Of a DNA stretch of 64,000 bases, positions 36,770 through 48,910 are shown one piece after another (position 1 is the first letter of the stretch; the number at the start of each line of letters is the position of its first letter). The notes below the pieces were generated by a model. The model made no database searches, had not been told where the DNA came from, and saw only the letters and a program-made list of their open reading frames with translations. Position numbers and translations under genes: made by a program. Origin of the DNA: Epiperipatus broadwayi (lineage: Eukaryota > Onychophora > Udeonychophora > Euonychophora > Peripatidae); the NCBI GenBank assembly GCA_028023455.1, contig JAQFVV010012497.1, forward strand, positions 1,364,001-1,428,000. The letters run 5' to 3'.

Positions 36770-38275
36770 CCTAGGTTCATGATAGTAAATATCAGTCTAA
36801 CTTCATGGAATCTTAACTTAATTCCAGTTTTTGTTTAGCCAAAAATATATATATATATCTGGTAACTTGGCAATGGAATACTATTACAAACTATTAGCTT
36901 CTGATCATTAGTAATTATTTAGTTTTAATTAAAGTAGCTTTTATTTGATTAACCAGATCACAGGAGTATATTTTATACATTAGGAGGTCTAGAATAGGCT
37001 ATGATACATGGTAATAACAAAATTTGAATTTAAAAACTGTTTATATGTAGTATGAAAAATTAAGAAAAAATTGATGGAAAAAACTCACAATACAATTGCA
37101 ATGGATAAGGTACTAGTATATTGTGAATGAAACAAACTCCAGTTGCTGAAAAAATAACTACTGGTGCATGGATCTGATCTCTCATTTTAAATTTATTTAA
37201 TTTGTTTAGGAAAAGTGTTTTATATTTGTATGATATTGGGTTAAAAAGCAGATGATATCTAATAAAGTGCAAAAATAAGCAAAGTAGTGATCTTTATTTG
37301 AGGGGGGGGGGCTCTGTGTATGCCATCAATGAGAATAGTAAGTGTTTGTGTATATGAGTAATGTCACAGATAAGAATACAGTGTGTTTGGAGAGAAGAAT
37401 ATGTCAATAGGAAGTGTTCCATGGTCTCTTCATTTCTATGACCTATGGCACACAATGAATTTATATTCAAAAAGTATTATAGAAAATAAAAGAATTAATA
37501 AAAAGGATTTTGCCATTATCTTTAATTAAGAAGTTCTGATATTTGGTGTCTGAACTTCCTAATGATGTAGTTGTCAAAGTTAGAAAAGATTGGATGTATT
37601 ATTTTTATTCTTACATCTCATATGTCCCTATATGTAATCTTGTTTAGAAAGAGATGATAAAAAAAAGTTGTGTACTTAGCAGTGAGATTAGTTGATGTTT
37701 TGATACTATTTACTATTATTTTATCACAGTATTTATAGCTATAGTATAACATTTAACACAAGATTTTACATATAGTCCAAAATGATGAAGTATGGGAAAG
37801 GATAATAGAGTCCTTTGTATGATGCACTACACCTTTTTAAGTCTTACAAACTAAATTGATGATAAAATTGAACATGTTTATACATCATTGCAGTACTACA
37901 AATTACTTGGAATTCCTTTTTATATATATAGTGAAAACTTTTTTAAAAAGAAAAGTCAGATAAATATAGCAAATTTATACTTAAATATGTGTGTGAGTGC
38001 TTTAAAATGTTTTTATAATAATGGGTTTTAAAAATAAAAAAAAGGTAATTGCTTCAGTAATTATTCCTCATTAATTTTTTTTTGGATATTAAATTGTGCA
38101 TGATTATTACTCTGAATGACTTTCTTAAAGAGAATTCTAAAATGGGAAATAAAAAGAATGAAGATATTAATAAGTTTGCAGTGATTAAAAAAAACTTATA
38201 TAAGAAAAGTTTTGTATGTATGTGTGTATATAAATTTATTATAAAATAAATATTAAAATTTATATTTTGATGGTT
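36770..38275. other. AT-rich spacer
   Basis: No gene. A G10 run is at ~37303. Confidence 0.4.
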
Positions 38276-38279
38276 TTTT

Positions 38280-38690
38280 TTTTGTAATTTTTAGTCAGCA
38301 TATTTCTCATCTCAACTCCACCTATTACAGTCTTTCACCAGCACAAAAGGCAGACCATCTTCTGCATTTTTAAAATAACCTTTATTTATCAATTGAGTTT
38401 TAAAGGTTATCAAACACTTGAATCTCCATGCCTATATTGGCAGTTTAATACTCCTCTATTATACCACCAATGCAAGATAGTTTTGTGAAAGAATGAATAA
38501 TTACATTTCTTCAGAAATATTCTCATGTTTTTTTTTTTTGGTTTTTATCAATGCATCCCTCATCTCAAGTCTTCCATATTGCAACTGTTCATCAGCACAA
38601 AAATTAAATCATATTTTCTCTCTATGCATATATTTCACAAATAATCTTATATTTTATTATCAAAACTTTTATTTGCGCTTGAATTGATTA
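38280..38690 (+). repeat. dimer of family D
   Basis: Two copies of the ~250 bp unit seen at 19.66 kb: 'catatttctcatctcaactc', 'tgaatctccatgcctatatt', 'gcaagatag..tgtgaaagaatgaataa' and then a second partial copy from 'tgcatccctcatctcaagtc'. Confidence 0.55.
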
Positions 38691-39395
38691 TGCTAAGAGT
38701 AATAGAGTAAAATCAAATTTTTCACCTGCTTTGGATTTTGTTCAGTTTCATTTTATACTGCTAGAGGCCTTGATTCTCTAAGAACTTTATGAAAGGAAAA
38801 TTAATAACTTCCTTAACATATTTTTTTTTTCAACATTTCTCAAACTCATTGACTGCATGATCATAAGCAATGCTATTACTTTTAATTAATATTTATGCTG
38901 AAATATCTATCTGGTAGATAATTAGGTAATAGATACTATGACTAAATAATAATACTATTCATGTAAGGGATTTATTATTTGATAAATGTAATTCTAATAT
39001 TAAAGATAATTTAAATTTAAGATGAAACTCTAAATCAAGAAATTCTAGAACAAACTGTTAATGGCAACATATTGCCAACCTTAATGAAAGGTTAACGCTG
39101 TGTTATATCTTATTGATAAAATTGGAACAGCTTTCCACTCCAGTGACATCTATCATTGATAAAGTCAAAAGTCAGAAATGGGTATGAGAATGGGAATTTA
39201 AATGTATTTGATAATTACTGATTTTTTGAGTTTACAGTAGATGACAGAATGAAGACCTCCTTTGACTTAGCATATTTTGTGAACAGGGGAGTTGTTATTA
39301 GTATTATTGCTTATATGGCTAATTCTGCATTTCACAAATTTCTAGTAGCAAAAGTAAAAATATGGATCAAAAATAAAAATGAAGAAAACATTGAC
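38691..39395. other. AT-rich spacer
   Basis: No gene recognised. Confidence 0.4.
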
Positions 39396-39399
39396 AAAC

Positions 39400-39602
39400 T
39401 CTCCATATAGTAGTGCTACCTAGTTCAAATCATAGCAATCAATGGATGTTAGAAGGTTTGTGCATAAAATCCCTATCTAGTGCCAGGGCTTTCTAGCATC
39501 CATTGATTTCTATGACTTGCATGAGATGGCAATACTGCATGGAGAGTTTGCTATGGTTTTAAGTCTATAAACATAGGAAATGATAATCACATGATGTTTA
39601 TG
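39400..39602. mobile_element. FB1 element, short foldback form without ribozyme
   Basis: Left arm acaaactctccatatagtag...tagcaatcaatggatgttag; right arm tagcatccattgatttctat...atactgcatggagagtttgc, then gataatcacatgatgttta as the unit end. The centre 'tagtgccagggctttc' shows that the ribozyme-containing middle has been lost. Confidence 0.75.
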
Positions 39603-39639
39603 TGGTTTTAAAAATAAATAATTTCTTTTTCCTCCATTT

Positions 39640-39905
39640 TCAGAAAGTTGGCTATTTTTTTCTTTTACAACTTCCTAAATTTAAAATGTTGGATTTTGAT
39701 GGCATAAGCAGTAAAAAAATAATAATTGTTAGTTACTCAGGAGGCTTTGTGTTTTTTTACCTTAAAAAATGTACCAAGATATTTACTTTAATTCATTTTC
39801 TCAAGGTGATAATTATACATGTTAAAAGTTCCTGAAGATTTTTTGACTCGTATTGGTAGAGACATTTGAGTTGTTGTTTTTTTTAAAACGTTAATTTCTA
39901 AAATA
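39640..39905 (-). pseudogene. RTE-type LINE fragment (YLG region)
   Basis: The plus sequence 'tctcaaggtgataattatac', 'gttaaaagttcctgaagatt' and 'agagacatttgag' aligns with 24.87-24.99 kb, the YLG region of the RTE LINE. No intact frame on the minus strand. Confidence 0.55.
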
Positions 39906-40734
39906 GTCTTTATAGTTTGCTTTTACAGAAATTGGCCTTAACTAATGTAGTTTTAATAGGTTTTTTCACATTTGTTTTACATAGTGGCAGAATTGACCTT
40001 AAAATATTAAAAATATTTAAAGAATAATAAAGTTAAAGTAATAAAAAATATACTGATTGGTTAAAAAATCTAACCAGCATAAAAAGATCTAATCTACAAG
40101 TAAATATCAATTTGAAAACGTGTTGCATATTTAAGATTATCTATCAATTTCTTTCTTTCATCTCTTATGTGCAACTTAGTTTTCTCCAGCATAACCATTG
40201 TAATTCATATAATTCTAAGTGTCCATTTAAATTTCTATTTCACTTATTAATTTTTCAGTAATGCTTTTTTATTATTTACTTCCACTTCAAATTCACATCT
40301 CTAAAACCTCCACTATTTCTTTCACTTTTACTAATAGTCTTAAATCTGTTTTAAATAAAAAATTTGTTGTAGACTTTTTAAAAAAAATAATAAAAAATCT
40401 AAATTTAATGTGGCCGTTAGAATAATGTCTTGCTATTATTTAAAAAATCTTGAAAAATTCTCTGTTGCATTGTTCATTTCTATTTCCATTGTCATTTAAT
40501 CAAGATCAGAAATATAGTATTTAAAAGTTGCTTAGGATTGTTTAATTTAAAAATTAAATACAATTCAAATTGAATATTTAGTCATAAGTAATTTGATAAA
40601 ATGTATTAATATAAAAATTTAAATATTAAATTATTTTATCAGTTTATTGTGATTGTTAATATGTATGCAAATTTTGTTTAGAACATTTTAAATTAAGTAA
40701 TCACAAATCTAAAGGTCACCAGTTTGATTCCTAT

Positions 40735-40830
40735 GCTAGTACTACTACTACTGATCAGACAATAATACCTGAAGAAGAGAGGAGAATAACTCTGCTTGAA
40801 ATGTAGGGTTATATATTAACCTTCATGTTA
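40735..40830 (+). other. PLE-terminus-like motif
   Basis: cctgaagaagagaggagaat + aactctgcttgaaatgtagg has the order C(C)TGAAGAAG / stem (aagagag with ctct-g-ctt) / GAAA. The same order follows the PLE at 52.5 kb and lies in the 4.6 kb element. A short (act)n run precedes it. Confidence 0.4.
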
Positions 40831-40922
40831 TTATTACAAATTGAATGTATTTAAAAACTTTAAATAAAGTTGGAATTTTTTGGAAAAAATATTAATAGTT
40901 AAAATTAACTGATGTGGATTGT

Positions 40923-41024
40923 GTTTTTTTCATTTGTCATAGCATCGGCCGGGAAGTGAACCCACTAACCCGGGACAATTGCTTGCAAGGAAGCTGTGCT
41001 GACCTCTTGACCACCAACACTTGT
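40923..41024 (-). mobile_element. tRNA-Gly-derived SINE (copy 4)
   Basis: Poly-T, tcatttgtcatagcatcggc, cgggaagtgaacccactaac, cgggacaattgcttgcaagg, gacctcttgaccaccaacac. Perfect 14-bp target duplication ctgatgtggattgt at 40909-40922 and 41025-41038. Confidence 0.9.
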
Positions 41025-41094
41025 CTGATGTGGATTGTTCAACATATAATTTTAATTAAAATACCATCATCAGAAACTTTTAGACAAACATTTT

Positions 41095-41385
41095 ATAAAG
41101 CTATTTTTTAATTTTTTCTGCAGCATTTTTTTTTCTTTTCTAAATATTCCAACAGCATACTTAATTGTAGTTGTCCGTCGTATTTTATCTTGTTAGCAAC
41201 TTCTAATAAAAGCAATCAATATTGTACTTCTTATGAATATTTTTTTTAGATAATGTTTATAACATAAATGGATTGTGTTATATTGTTAGCATTAATTCAC
41301 TTCACATGCTCAACTCATTAAAAATGTTTTTATATACTCATAGTTCTCCTCATTAATATTTTACTTGCTGGTTTCAATAATCTAT
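41095..41385 (-). pseudogene. RTE-type LINE C-terminal fragment
   Basis: Aligns with 24.33-24.60 kb: plus 'cttaattgtagttgtccgtc' against 'ctaattgtagttgtctaaaa', and 'aagcaatcaatattgtactt' against 'acaatcaatgttaccgttct'. On the minus strand the pieces STILIAF and DKIRRTTTIKYAVGIFRK give the RTE tail. Confidence 0.65.
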
Positions 41386-43120
41386 ATTTTGAAAAAAATA
41401 TTAAAAATCAACAGATTACAAATCAATACTTAATTAGTTATTTTCTTGTGCACTTAGTCATAACTCTACTATCATAGTGAAAATATTTTCTTGTGTATAT
41501 GAATGTGCTTTTTCCTCTCATTTTATTGCTATACTATCTTTAGCAAAGTACATTATTCTATTTTTGTAATAATTGTTTTATCGATGTCTTAATGTGCATA
41601 ATTTTAAATTAAATTTATCATAGGGATATTGTAATGGAAGAGTGATAACTGGTAGTGGCTGCTAGGTAGCAGCATTGTAGAATTTGCAATGGATTTGCTT
41701 AAGCTATTTGATTTTTATGATATAAAATCAAATATCCTTCAATTTTCTGATGACAATCAAGCTAAGCACTCTACCATGTTTAGAATTATTCCATAATAAA
41801 GTCTTTTCAGAGTATTGGTTACATTTCTAAATGTATCATCTAATCCTAAATTGTTGGTAAAAACTTTAGTCTTCAAAGAATAACTTTTTATTTCTACTTT
41901 ATGCTAATAATGGTTGTTATAATTGGCATCACCTTCATGACTGAAAGACTTTTCTATGGATTTTTTGTATTGCTATTAATTCTTCCCATTTATTGCTTCC
42001 AGATTCTAGCTATCATTAAGCATACACATTGAGAGTGATGATCGCACATACTAAACTATTATTAAATAATTAAATCATAGTGAAAAACATATGCATATAT
42101 GGAAGTAGGAATAAAGTAAGAGTAGGTTGATTTAAAAACATCAACAATCTATTTATTAATCAAAATAAAGCAGAAATTGATATATCTTGATTAGTCTTTA
42201 ATTAACTTTGATTCCAAAGACCATAGATTGTTGTTTAAATTGTAGCTTTTAATAAATACTTGTAATTATATGCAAATTTAAAGTATATATTTAGGACATT
42301 TACTTATGCATTATAGCTTTAATAAAAAACAAATTTTACTTAATTTAGACTGTGAATTAGATTTTCACTATCAGTTAAATTCCCTTAAACATATATCTTT
42401 GGCAATCACATTAGTTAATTGACCAAACATACCACTACAAAATAATGATGTGTTTATGAAAGCTTACCTTTCCATCTCTTATAATAAAAGGTGAAACTCT
42501 AGTTATTGTTTTTTTTATGAACATACACTACAAAATTTTCATAGTCTGAAATGATTATATAAATATAAAATGTTAAAATTGTTTTGATTTTCCAAGATGA
42601 ATAGTTCTGAAGGTTACTTACATTGTTTCCTTTTGATTTTGCTTACAGAGTAAAATTGATCTAAATAATAAAGTAACCAAATAACATAAACTATTCTTTG
42701 CTATATAATTATTTATTCATAATACATGCATAGATATTTGTATATGGGATATATATCTTTACATATCATTAATAGATATTTATTTTATCTACATTTTTGT
42801 TTAAATATTTTGTCACTGTGATGTCAGAATATCAAAACCCTTATTTTCAGATATTTTTTAAATTTAATTCCCTACTTATTTTTGTACTATTCCAGTTTTA
42901 ATTTTTATATTAGTATTGTGACCCTACTCATAATCATTATTATATATATATATTAAAAATATATTTTACATAAGATTTGGTACTATCTGTAATTTCAAGT
43001 ATTTGTGTAAGTGGACTATTTAAATGTAATAGTAGATTCAGTATCATCTAATTCATATTACTTATATAAAACTTTTTATTTCATTGATAAACATATTTAT
43101 TCTGTAGTTCAAATCCCGAG
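41386..43120. other. AT-rich spacer
   Basis: No gene or repeat recognised. Confidence 0.4.
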
Positions 43121-43131
43121 TTCAGATATTT

Positions 43132-43238
43132 TTTTTTTTTAAGTGTCATAGCATTGGCTGGGACGTGAACCCGCAACCCGGGCAACTGCCTGCAAGTGCA
43201 AGTCAGTCGCACTGACCTCTCGACCACCAATGCAAGAC
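43132..43238 (-). mobile_element. tRNA-Gly-derived SINE (copy 5)
   Basis: tgtcatagcattggctggga, cgtgaacccgcaacccgggc, tgacctctcgaccaccaatg. A 10-bp target duplication tcagatattt lies at 43122-43131 and 43239-43248. It has an internal duplication in the anticodon region (ctgcctgcaagtgcaagtca). Confidence 0.88.
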
Positions 43239-43639
43239 TCAGATATTTGTTTTGTTTCAAAAATAGTAAAGAAATTATACTTTTAGATTACAAACTAATA
43301 TATGATTTTCAACTTTTTTCTTTGTTAAATAAAAAAAATATTTAGACAAAAATTTGTTCAAAACAGATTTTTCTAATTATTTTTCTTTGATCTGTACTGA
43401 CTTGCTTCAGACTAGAAAATAGTTTTGTGAAGAGCTCACAATTTTAGATTTTTTTTATTGAATATTACAAAAATTAAATATTTTCTTATCAATTTGAATA
43501 TAAGGTTAACATTCACAAGTCACTATTGAGTCAGAATATCTACTGTTGTAATTAGTTATGCTACTTTATAGACAGCACTTTTCCAAAACATTTAATATCA
43601 AACAATAATCATTCGTTTCATTTTGGGTGACATAATGTT

Positions 43640-43920
43640 GTATAATTTGCCATAAACTGGAAAACAAAATTGATGAATGGTTCTGATATAGTGAAGTTGA
43701 GATGGTTGCAATGGATTGATTTTTACTTTTCCACAAGGTGTTAAAAGTGGACAGATAAAAGTAATTTAATGAAGATTATCAAGCTATCAGCATAGGTGTG
43801 GAGATTCAGATCTTTGATCTTTGTAAATTACAAGATAGTGATAAAGGATGGTCTGATTTTCTGTGCGAGTGGATGTTTATAATATGATTTAAAGTTTAGA
43901 TGAAAGTTGCATTGATAAAA
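43640..43920 (-). repeat. family D monomer, inverted
   Basis: Reverse complement of the 19.9 / 38.3 kb unit: 'aagattatcaagctatcagc', 'ataggtgtggagattcagat', 'tggtctgattttctgtgcga' and 'tagatgaaagttgcattgat'. Confidence 0.5.
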
Positions 43921-44517
43921 GCAAAAAATTTTGAAAAATACTTAACCATTTGTTTATATATGTGTGCAAATCATAATTTAACAATGTGTATGTAATATAT
44001 ATAGTAAAAAAATTTACTATTAATTAGTTTAATATTTGCTATAATTGCTTTTTAAATAAACTTTTTACTATAAATCAACAAGTAACATAATTGATGCAAA
44101 TATTTTCCAAAGATTGAAGTCTTCAGTAATGCATTAATTGCTTTATTTTTAGAAAAGTGCAATTGGTTTTTAAAATATAGTGCAAAAGAGAGAAAACTAA
44201 TTTATATTTTAAATAATAGTTTCATCAGTTTTAACAGAATGTTGATTAGAAATGGTCTGTACTTCTATTTTTAAATCAGATACAATAAAATCTCATTATT
44301 AATGTGAAAATAGTTAGGAATACACACGAAAATACTACCACTACCGTTTGCAGTATATTTAATTAATAAAATATTCAATACAATAATTCTGTAAAACTTT
44401 GCAAAAAAGGCATAAAACTTGCTAAATTTTAATTTGTTAATCAAGAGCTGAAATTATTTGCTTATAAAAAAAAAAAAAAAAAGAGAGAGAGAGAGAGAAT
44501 AGTTTTTTTTTTTTTTC
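43921..44517. other. AT-rich spacer with A-run/(ga)n
   Basis: An A17-type run followed by (ga)n at ~44466-44500 and a T-run before 44517. No gene. Confidence 0.4.
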
Positions 44518-44678
44518 ATTTACATGATAAATATTTGAAAATCAGGCACTCTTCACAAACATGGAGCTTAATTGTAAGTATAGGGGATTTGACCTCAGAT
44601 TTTCAAGCACTCTTCAACTATCCTATCGCATACAACTAATACACATGACCACACACATGTAGAAAAAGATAAATAATC

Positions 44679-44722
44679 ACCAATTTACATATTTCATGCT
44701 AAACCAGCTCTCATCAGTTGGT
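44679..44722 (-). ncRNA. hammerhead ribozyme core, FB2 copy 1
   Basis: Minus strand: accaa / CTGATGA / gagc-tggttta-gcat / GAAA / tatgta / a / attggt-side. The core is intact, but U16.1 of the cleavage triplet is A and stem II has a mismatch, so activity is doubtful. Confidence 0.65.
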
Positions 44723-45141
44723 CCAGATTATCATCTCCCACACACATATATATAATCAGTGCTCAGTTTATATTAAGATAGCAAATCTTCATACTTTAAT
44801 GGACATGCTTCAATCTATTCCAACCTCCAACTTTTCAGCCATCCATATCATTGAAAATCTGATGATGAAAACCCAATCCCATACTGATGCCAATATTATT
44901 GCCACACTTATGTTGACCTCAAGTCACTCTGATCCCTCATGTATAGGACCTTATCCATTTAAATACATAGAAGGGGAATGGGCAGGATACAAGCTTGATG
45001 TGTAAATATTTGAAAATCAGGCACTCTTCACAAACCTGGAGCTTAATTGTAAGTATAGGGGATTTGAAATCAGATTTTCAAGCACCCTTCAACTATCCAT
45101 GCTATCTCATATAACTGATACACATGACCACACACATAATT

Positions 45142-45185
45142 ACCAATATACATATTTCATGCTAAACCAGCATTCATCATTTGGT
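45142..45185 (-). ncRNA. hammerhead ribozyme core, FB2 copy 2 (C3 mutated)
   Basis: Minus strand: accaa / ATGATGA (C3 to A) / atgc-tggttta-gcat / GAAA / tatgta / ta / ttggt. Stem II atgc/gcat covaries with gtgc/gcac of copy 3. Confidence 0.68.
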
Positions 45186-45412
45186 CCAGATTATCATCTC
45201 CCACACATATATATAATCAGTGCTCAGTTTATATTAAGATAACATCAGCATGGGATTTGGGTTTTCATCATCAGATTTTCAATGATATGGATGGCTGAAA
45301 AGTTGGAGGTTGGAGTAGATTGAAGCCTGTCCAGTAAAGTATGAAGATTTGTTATCTTAATATAAACTGAGCACTGATTATATATATATGTGTGTGGGAG
45401 ATGATAATCTGG

Positions 45413-45456
45413 ACCAACTGATGAGTGCTGGTTTAGCACGAAATACGGATATTGGT
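45413..45456 (+). ncRNA. complete hammerhead ribozyme, FB2 copy 3
   Basis: Plus strand, 44 nt. Stem I accaa (45413-45417) pairs with ttggt (45452-45456). CTGATGA is at 45418-45424; stem II gtgc (45425-45428) / gcac (45436-45439) closes loop tggttta; GAAA is at 45440-45443. Stem III is A-U plus U-A closing the tetraloop acgg (45445-45448), and the cleavage triplet is ATA with the cut expected after 45451. All conserved core bases are present. Known hammerheads with such a short stem III tend to act as dimers, which fits the tandem arrangement. Confidence 0.82.
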
Positions 45457-45723
45457 GATTATTTATCTTTTCTACATGTGTGTGGTCATGTGTATCAGTT
45501 GTATGAGATAGCATGGATAGTTGAAGGGTGCTTGAAAATCTGAGTTCAAATCCTCTATATTTACATGATAAGTAATATAAAATTTATAGCATTTTCTGTT
45601 TACAAAAAATAAACATTATATATATAAGAAAGGTCTAGGATTTTATTTTTTAGAGAAAAATAACTCTAATAAAAGGTGGAAAAACATATTGATATTAAAA
45701 TAAATGTTTAAAACAGAGTTATA

Positions 45724-46035
45724 ATAATAATGTGAAAGGCTGAAACCATTGACAGATGCACCTTAAAAATGCTTATATGACAGCCAATCAGATGTAATAA
45801 TGATTGCACAGGGAACTCTCAATTCAAAACACACAGCAGATATTTATATATAAATTTAAGTAGAGAAAAAAGTGGAACCATCTTTTTCCCATAAAATCTC
45901 TGCCTTGTGTTTTGAATTGAGAATTCCCTGTGCAGCCATTATTACATCTAATTGGCTGTCATATAAGGATTTTTAAGGTGCATCTGTCAAAGGTTTCAGC
46001 CTTTCATGTTTTTATTATATCATCTGCTTGCACTT
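45724..46035. repeat. FB3 foldback with ~100 bp arms and long flanking repeats
   Basis: Arms 45732-45838 and ~45908-46014: gtgaaaggctgaaaccattg...gcacagggaactctcaattc and their complement, with a ~70 bp spacer. It is flanked by direct repeats of ~23-25 bp (ending aaaacagagttata) at 45699-45723 and 46036-46058. No open frame and no complete ribozyme core. Confidence 0.75.
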
Positions 46036-46058
46036 AATAAATTTAAAACAGAGTTATA

Positions 46059-47685
46059 CAAATCATTATTAAATGTTATTAATTATTGTTAGATTTTATT
46101 ATATAATGGTCTGTTAACAAATATTATCTTATGTGCATTTACTACAGTGAAATTATGATTTTTAAAATCATTCTTATTAAATATTTATATTTAATATAAG
46201 CAATTAATATTAGCGATCTCTGTGTTGCCCCCAACTATTAAAAATGATTAGTATAACCATATAAGAACATAAAAAATTCGGGTGTTAGTTGCATATATAT
46301 ATTACCTATTGGTGGTATTATCACCATCCACATTACATGTCAAATAATAAGTTGATACATTTTATATTTTTCATTAAAATAAATTAAAAACATGAAAATA
46401 TTGTATGTTTGAAAACATAAACATAATATAATTTATTTAGAGACCAAAGTTGAAAATAATATTTTCAATGACTGAAAAAAAAACATTAAGTATAATTAAT
46501 AAAAGTATATGATCAAAAAAAAATTTTTTTTCTCTCTTTTACAAAATAAACTAGAAAATAATATCTTTAGCAAACAAATAAATATTTTCAATAATTGTGA
46601 GAAATTTTATTAATACGTCATAACAATGAAAACAAAGAAAACAACACTACCACCAACATGGAAATAATATGGTATGTTTGAAAACATAAAAATAATAAAA
46701 TGTGCTTAGTGAAAATATTGGTTAAAACAAATTTTGTCAATAAGTGTGATAAGTGGAAACATTATTAAGAAATTAAATGAGCATTGATAGCAAATGCTAA
46801 TTTAATTTAATTTTTTCTGGAATGTTTGCATTGATGATACTTATTGAGGATTATATAAATAATTTTTGATCATTTATTCTATGAATAAATTAATTTTAGG
46901 TCTTTAAACATACTATTTTCACTTTTTTTTGTTGCTTTGCTTCATTAACAGACTTTGTCATGATCACTAATAAAATTTTGCACATGCATTTATCATACTT
47001 ATTGAAAATATTTGGTTGTCACTAAAGATATTTTTTTCAGGTTTATCTTCTAAATAAATTATAATATTTTTATGTTTTGACTTTTATGAAAAAAATGAAA
47101 CATCACTAATTTTTGTCAACATTAGTATATGGATATTGGTTCCTCTAACAGATAGAACGTACAACTACAAATTTTGAATAGATTATATTTATAAGATTGC
47201 TTAATAAGATTTATATGATGAGACTTTAGTATTAGAGAATGCATATCAAGTAAACAGCTTAAAATATTTGGATCAAAATGTTATTTGTTTTTTTTTTTTT
47301 TAATTAAAAAAACTCCAGTTAAGCAATACAATATTTGTGAAGAGTTTGAAAGTATTGTTACTTCAATACAAATTTTCTATCAAAAGTTTTGTTTTCACAA
47401 TGCATTTCATTCAAAACCTTTTATTTCAAGTAACATTTGCATGATGGAAAATGAAACAACAAAAGTTTTTATCAGATCAAATACTGACAGAACAGAAACA
47501 TTTTTTTCATGTTAACCAATTATTAATATTAAACTGATTTAAAATTTTATATATAAAAAAGTGTGATGGATATGTATAATGAATTTATAGATTGATTAAT
47601 TTATAGTTTGAATCATTTTTCAAAGTAGTTGATAGGGCCAAAAAACCGTATATAAGTATAGTAAATGAAAATATAAAACAAGAGC
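46059..47685. other. AT-rich spacer
   Basis: No gene; the 76-residue frame at 47285 starts in a T-run and has no recognisable domain. Confidence 0.35.
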
Positions 47686-47689
47686 ATGT

Positions 47690-47860
47690 TCTTCATTGTA
47701 GTGCTACCTATATAATAAGATTTGATAATCAATGATTATATTTAAATTTGTACACCTGAACAATTTCCAGCTTGTATCTTTATCAAAAATTAATCATCTG
47801 CTAATCACTACTTATTCAATCTTGCTATAGGTGACATTAGAATGGAGGCCTGCTCTTATT
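47690..47860 (-). repeat. FB1 relic
   Basis: 'gtagtgctacctatataata', 'gataatcaatgattatattt' and 'tttccagcttgtatctttatc' correspond to the FB1 arm and ribozyme region (minus strand TTGATAA...GAAAT). Strongly decayed. Confidence 0.4.
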
Positions 47861-48859
47861 TTATCATATATTGATAAGAAAAATATTAAATGATTTATTA
47901 AATAAAGAATGCTGCACTGACAATGTTCTTACATAATTAAAAAAAAAAAGCAGATGAAAATAATTTATTATTATCATCATCATTATTATTATTCAACAAT
48001 AATCTTTATTAATTCTTTGGGTTATATAGCATTACATAACACTGATTGTAAGGGTTGCAGGTGCAGTCATGTTGTACAGGTTTTTATGTGGATTAATTTC
48101 AAGATATATCAGGTTTCAAGATATATATATATTTTACAGATGCTGCTACTAGCTTTTGATACAGAGATGGATATCAAATTCAATCATTAAAGTCTTAAAA
48201 AAACAATTCAATATAAAACTCAATTTTATAGCTAGATAGAGATGACATAAGATTGTAAAATCTAGCATCATGTTGGAAGTTATTTACAATCACCAAATTA
48301 ATCTTGATTATTGTTCTTTTAATTTTTAATCTTGTAGTATACTAGGAAGATAACATAATTCATGTAGCGTAAAATCAATCTATGGGTGCTGTAAAAAGAA
48401 CAAAGTCGATTCAGAGTAGAATGACAGCTGGTAGATTGTGATAGTTGGGGAGTAAATTCCATAGTCTGAAGGTGGATGGAGTTGAAGGCAGTTAGTGAAG
48501 GTGAGTTTTGTTGAGAGTAATGGATGGTTGAATGCTATTCAATGTGGTTATTGTTGGATTATGACCTATAGATTGGATGGTTTTAGTAGTGACCAGGTGG
48601 CAACAAAAATATCTGGGGGTGCAATATTGTTGTCCAAGCTGTGATTTATTGGAGCTTATTGTTGAATGTTGTTGGGTGTCTTTTAGTGTTGTTGCCAATG
48701 GCAAAGATGTAGCAAGATCATTAGAAGGCATACAGAGTGGAAGTTGTTTCATGTGCTATGGGATGGTTATCTTCTGACAGGATTGAATTAGCTGTTGTAT
48801 ATGCAACTGGTCATTTGTACGTATTTAGCATGATAGTCCTGATTTGGTTGAGGGCTTGA

Positions 48860-48910
48860 CACTGCTGGAAGAGATGTTGTTGAGTTTCCTCGGCCATATG
48901 CCATAAGGTA
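48860..48910 (-). pseudogene. LINE-B Cys/His-like tail
   Basis: The minus strand reads HMAEETQQHLFQQCQALNQI, the H-x4-C half of a C-terminal LINE zinc-knuckle. The preceding C-x-x-C is lost (STLWH). Confidence 0.5.

Larger units (their letters stand above)
44531..45558. mobile_element. FB2 tandem + inverted array, hammerhead-bearing, 13-bp TSD
   Basis: Three segments of one unit: direct 44531-~45002, direct partial ~45003-45244, then inverted 45245-45558. The two direct copies repeat at ~463-475 bp (landmarks: tgaaaatcaggcactcttca, tataggggatttga, tggtccagattatcatctcc). The array is flanked by perfect 13-bp atttacatgataa at 44518-44530 and 45559-45571. Each segment carries a hammerhead motif. 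The outer end of the unit (tctgagttcaaatcctcta) resembles a pol III B box. The open frames at 44718-45005 and 45245-45514 are inverse copies of the same non-coding repeat. Confidence 0.87.

Noticed and set aside
38580-38620. CTGATGA on the minus strand in family D
   Set aside because: No GAAA at a suitable distance with a pairing stem II; not a hammerhead.
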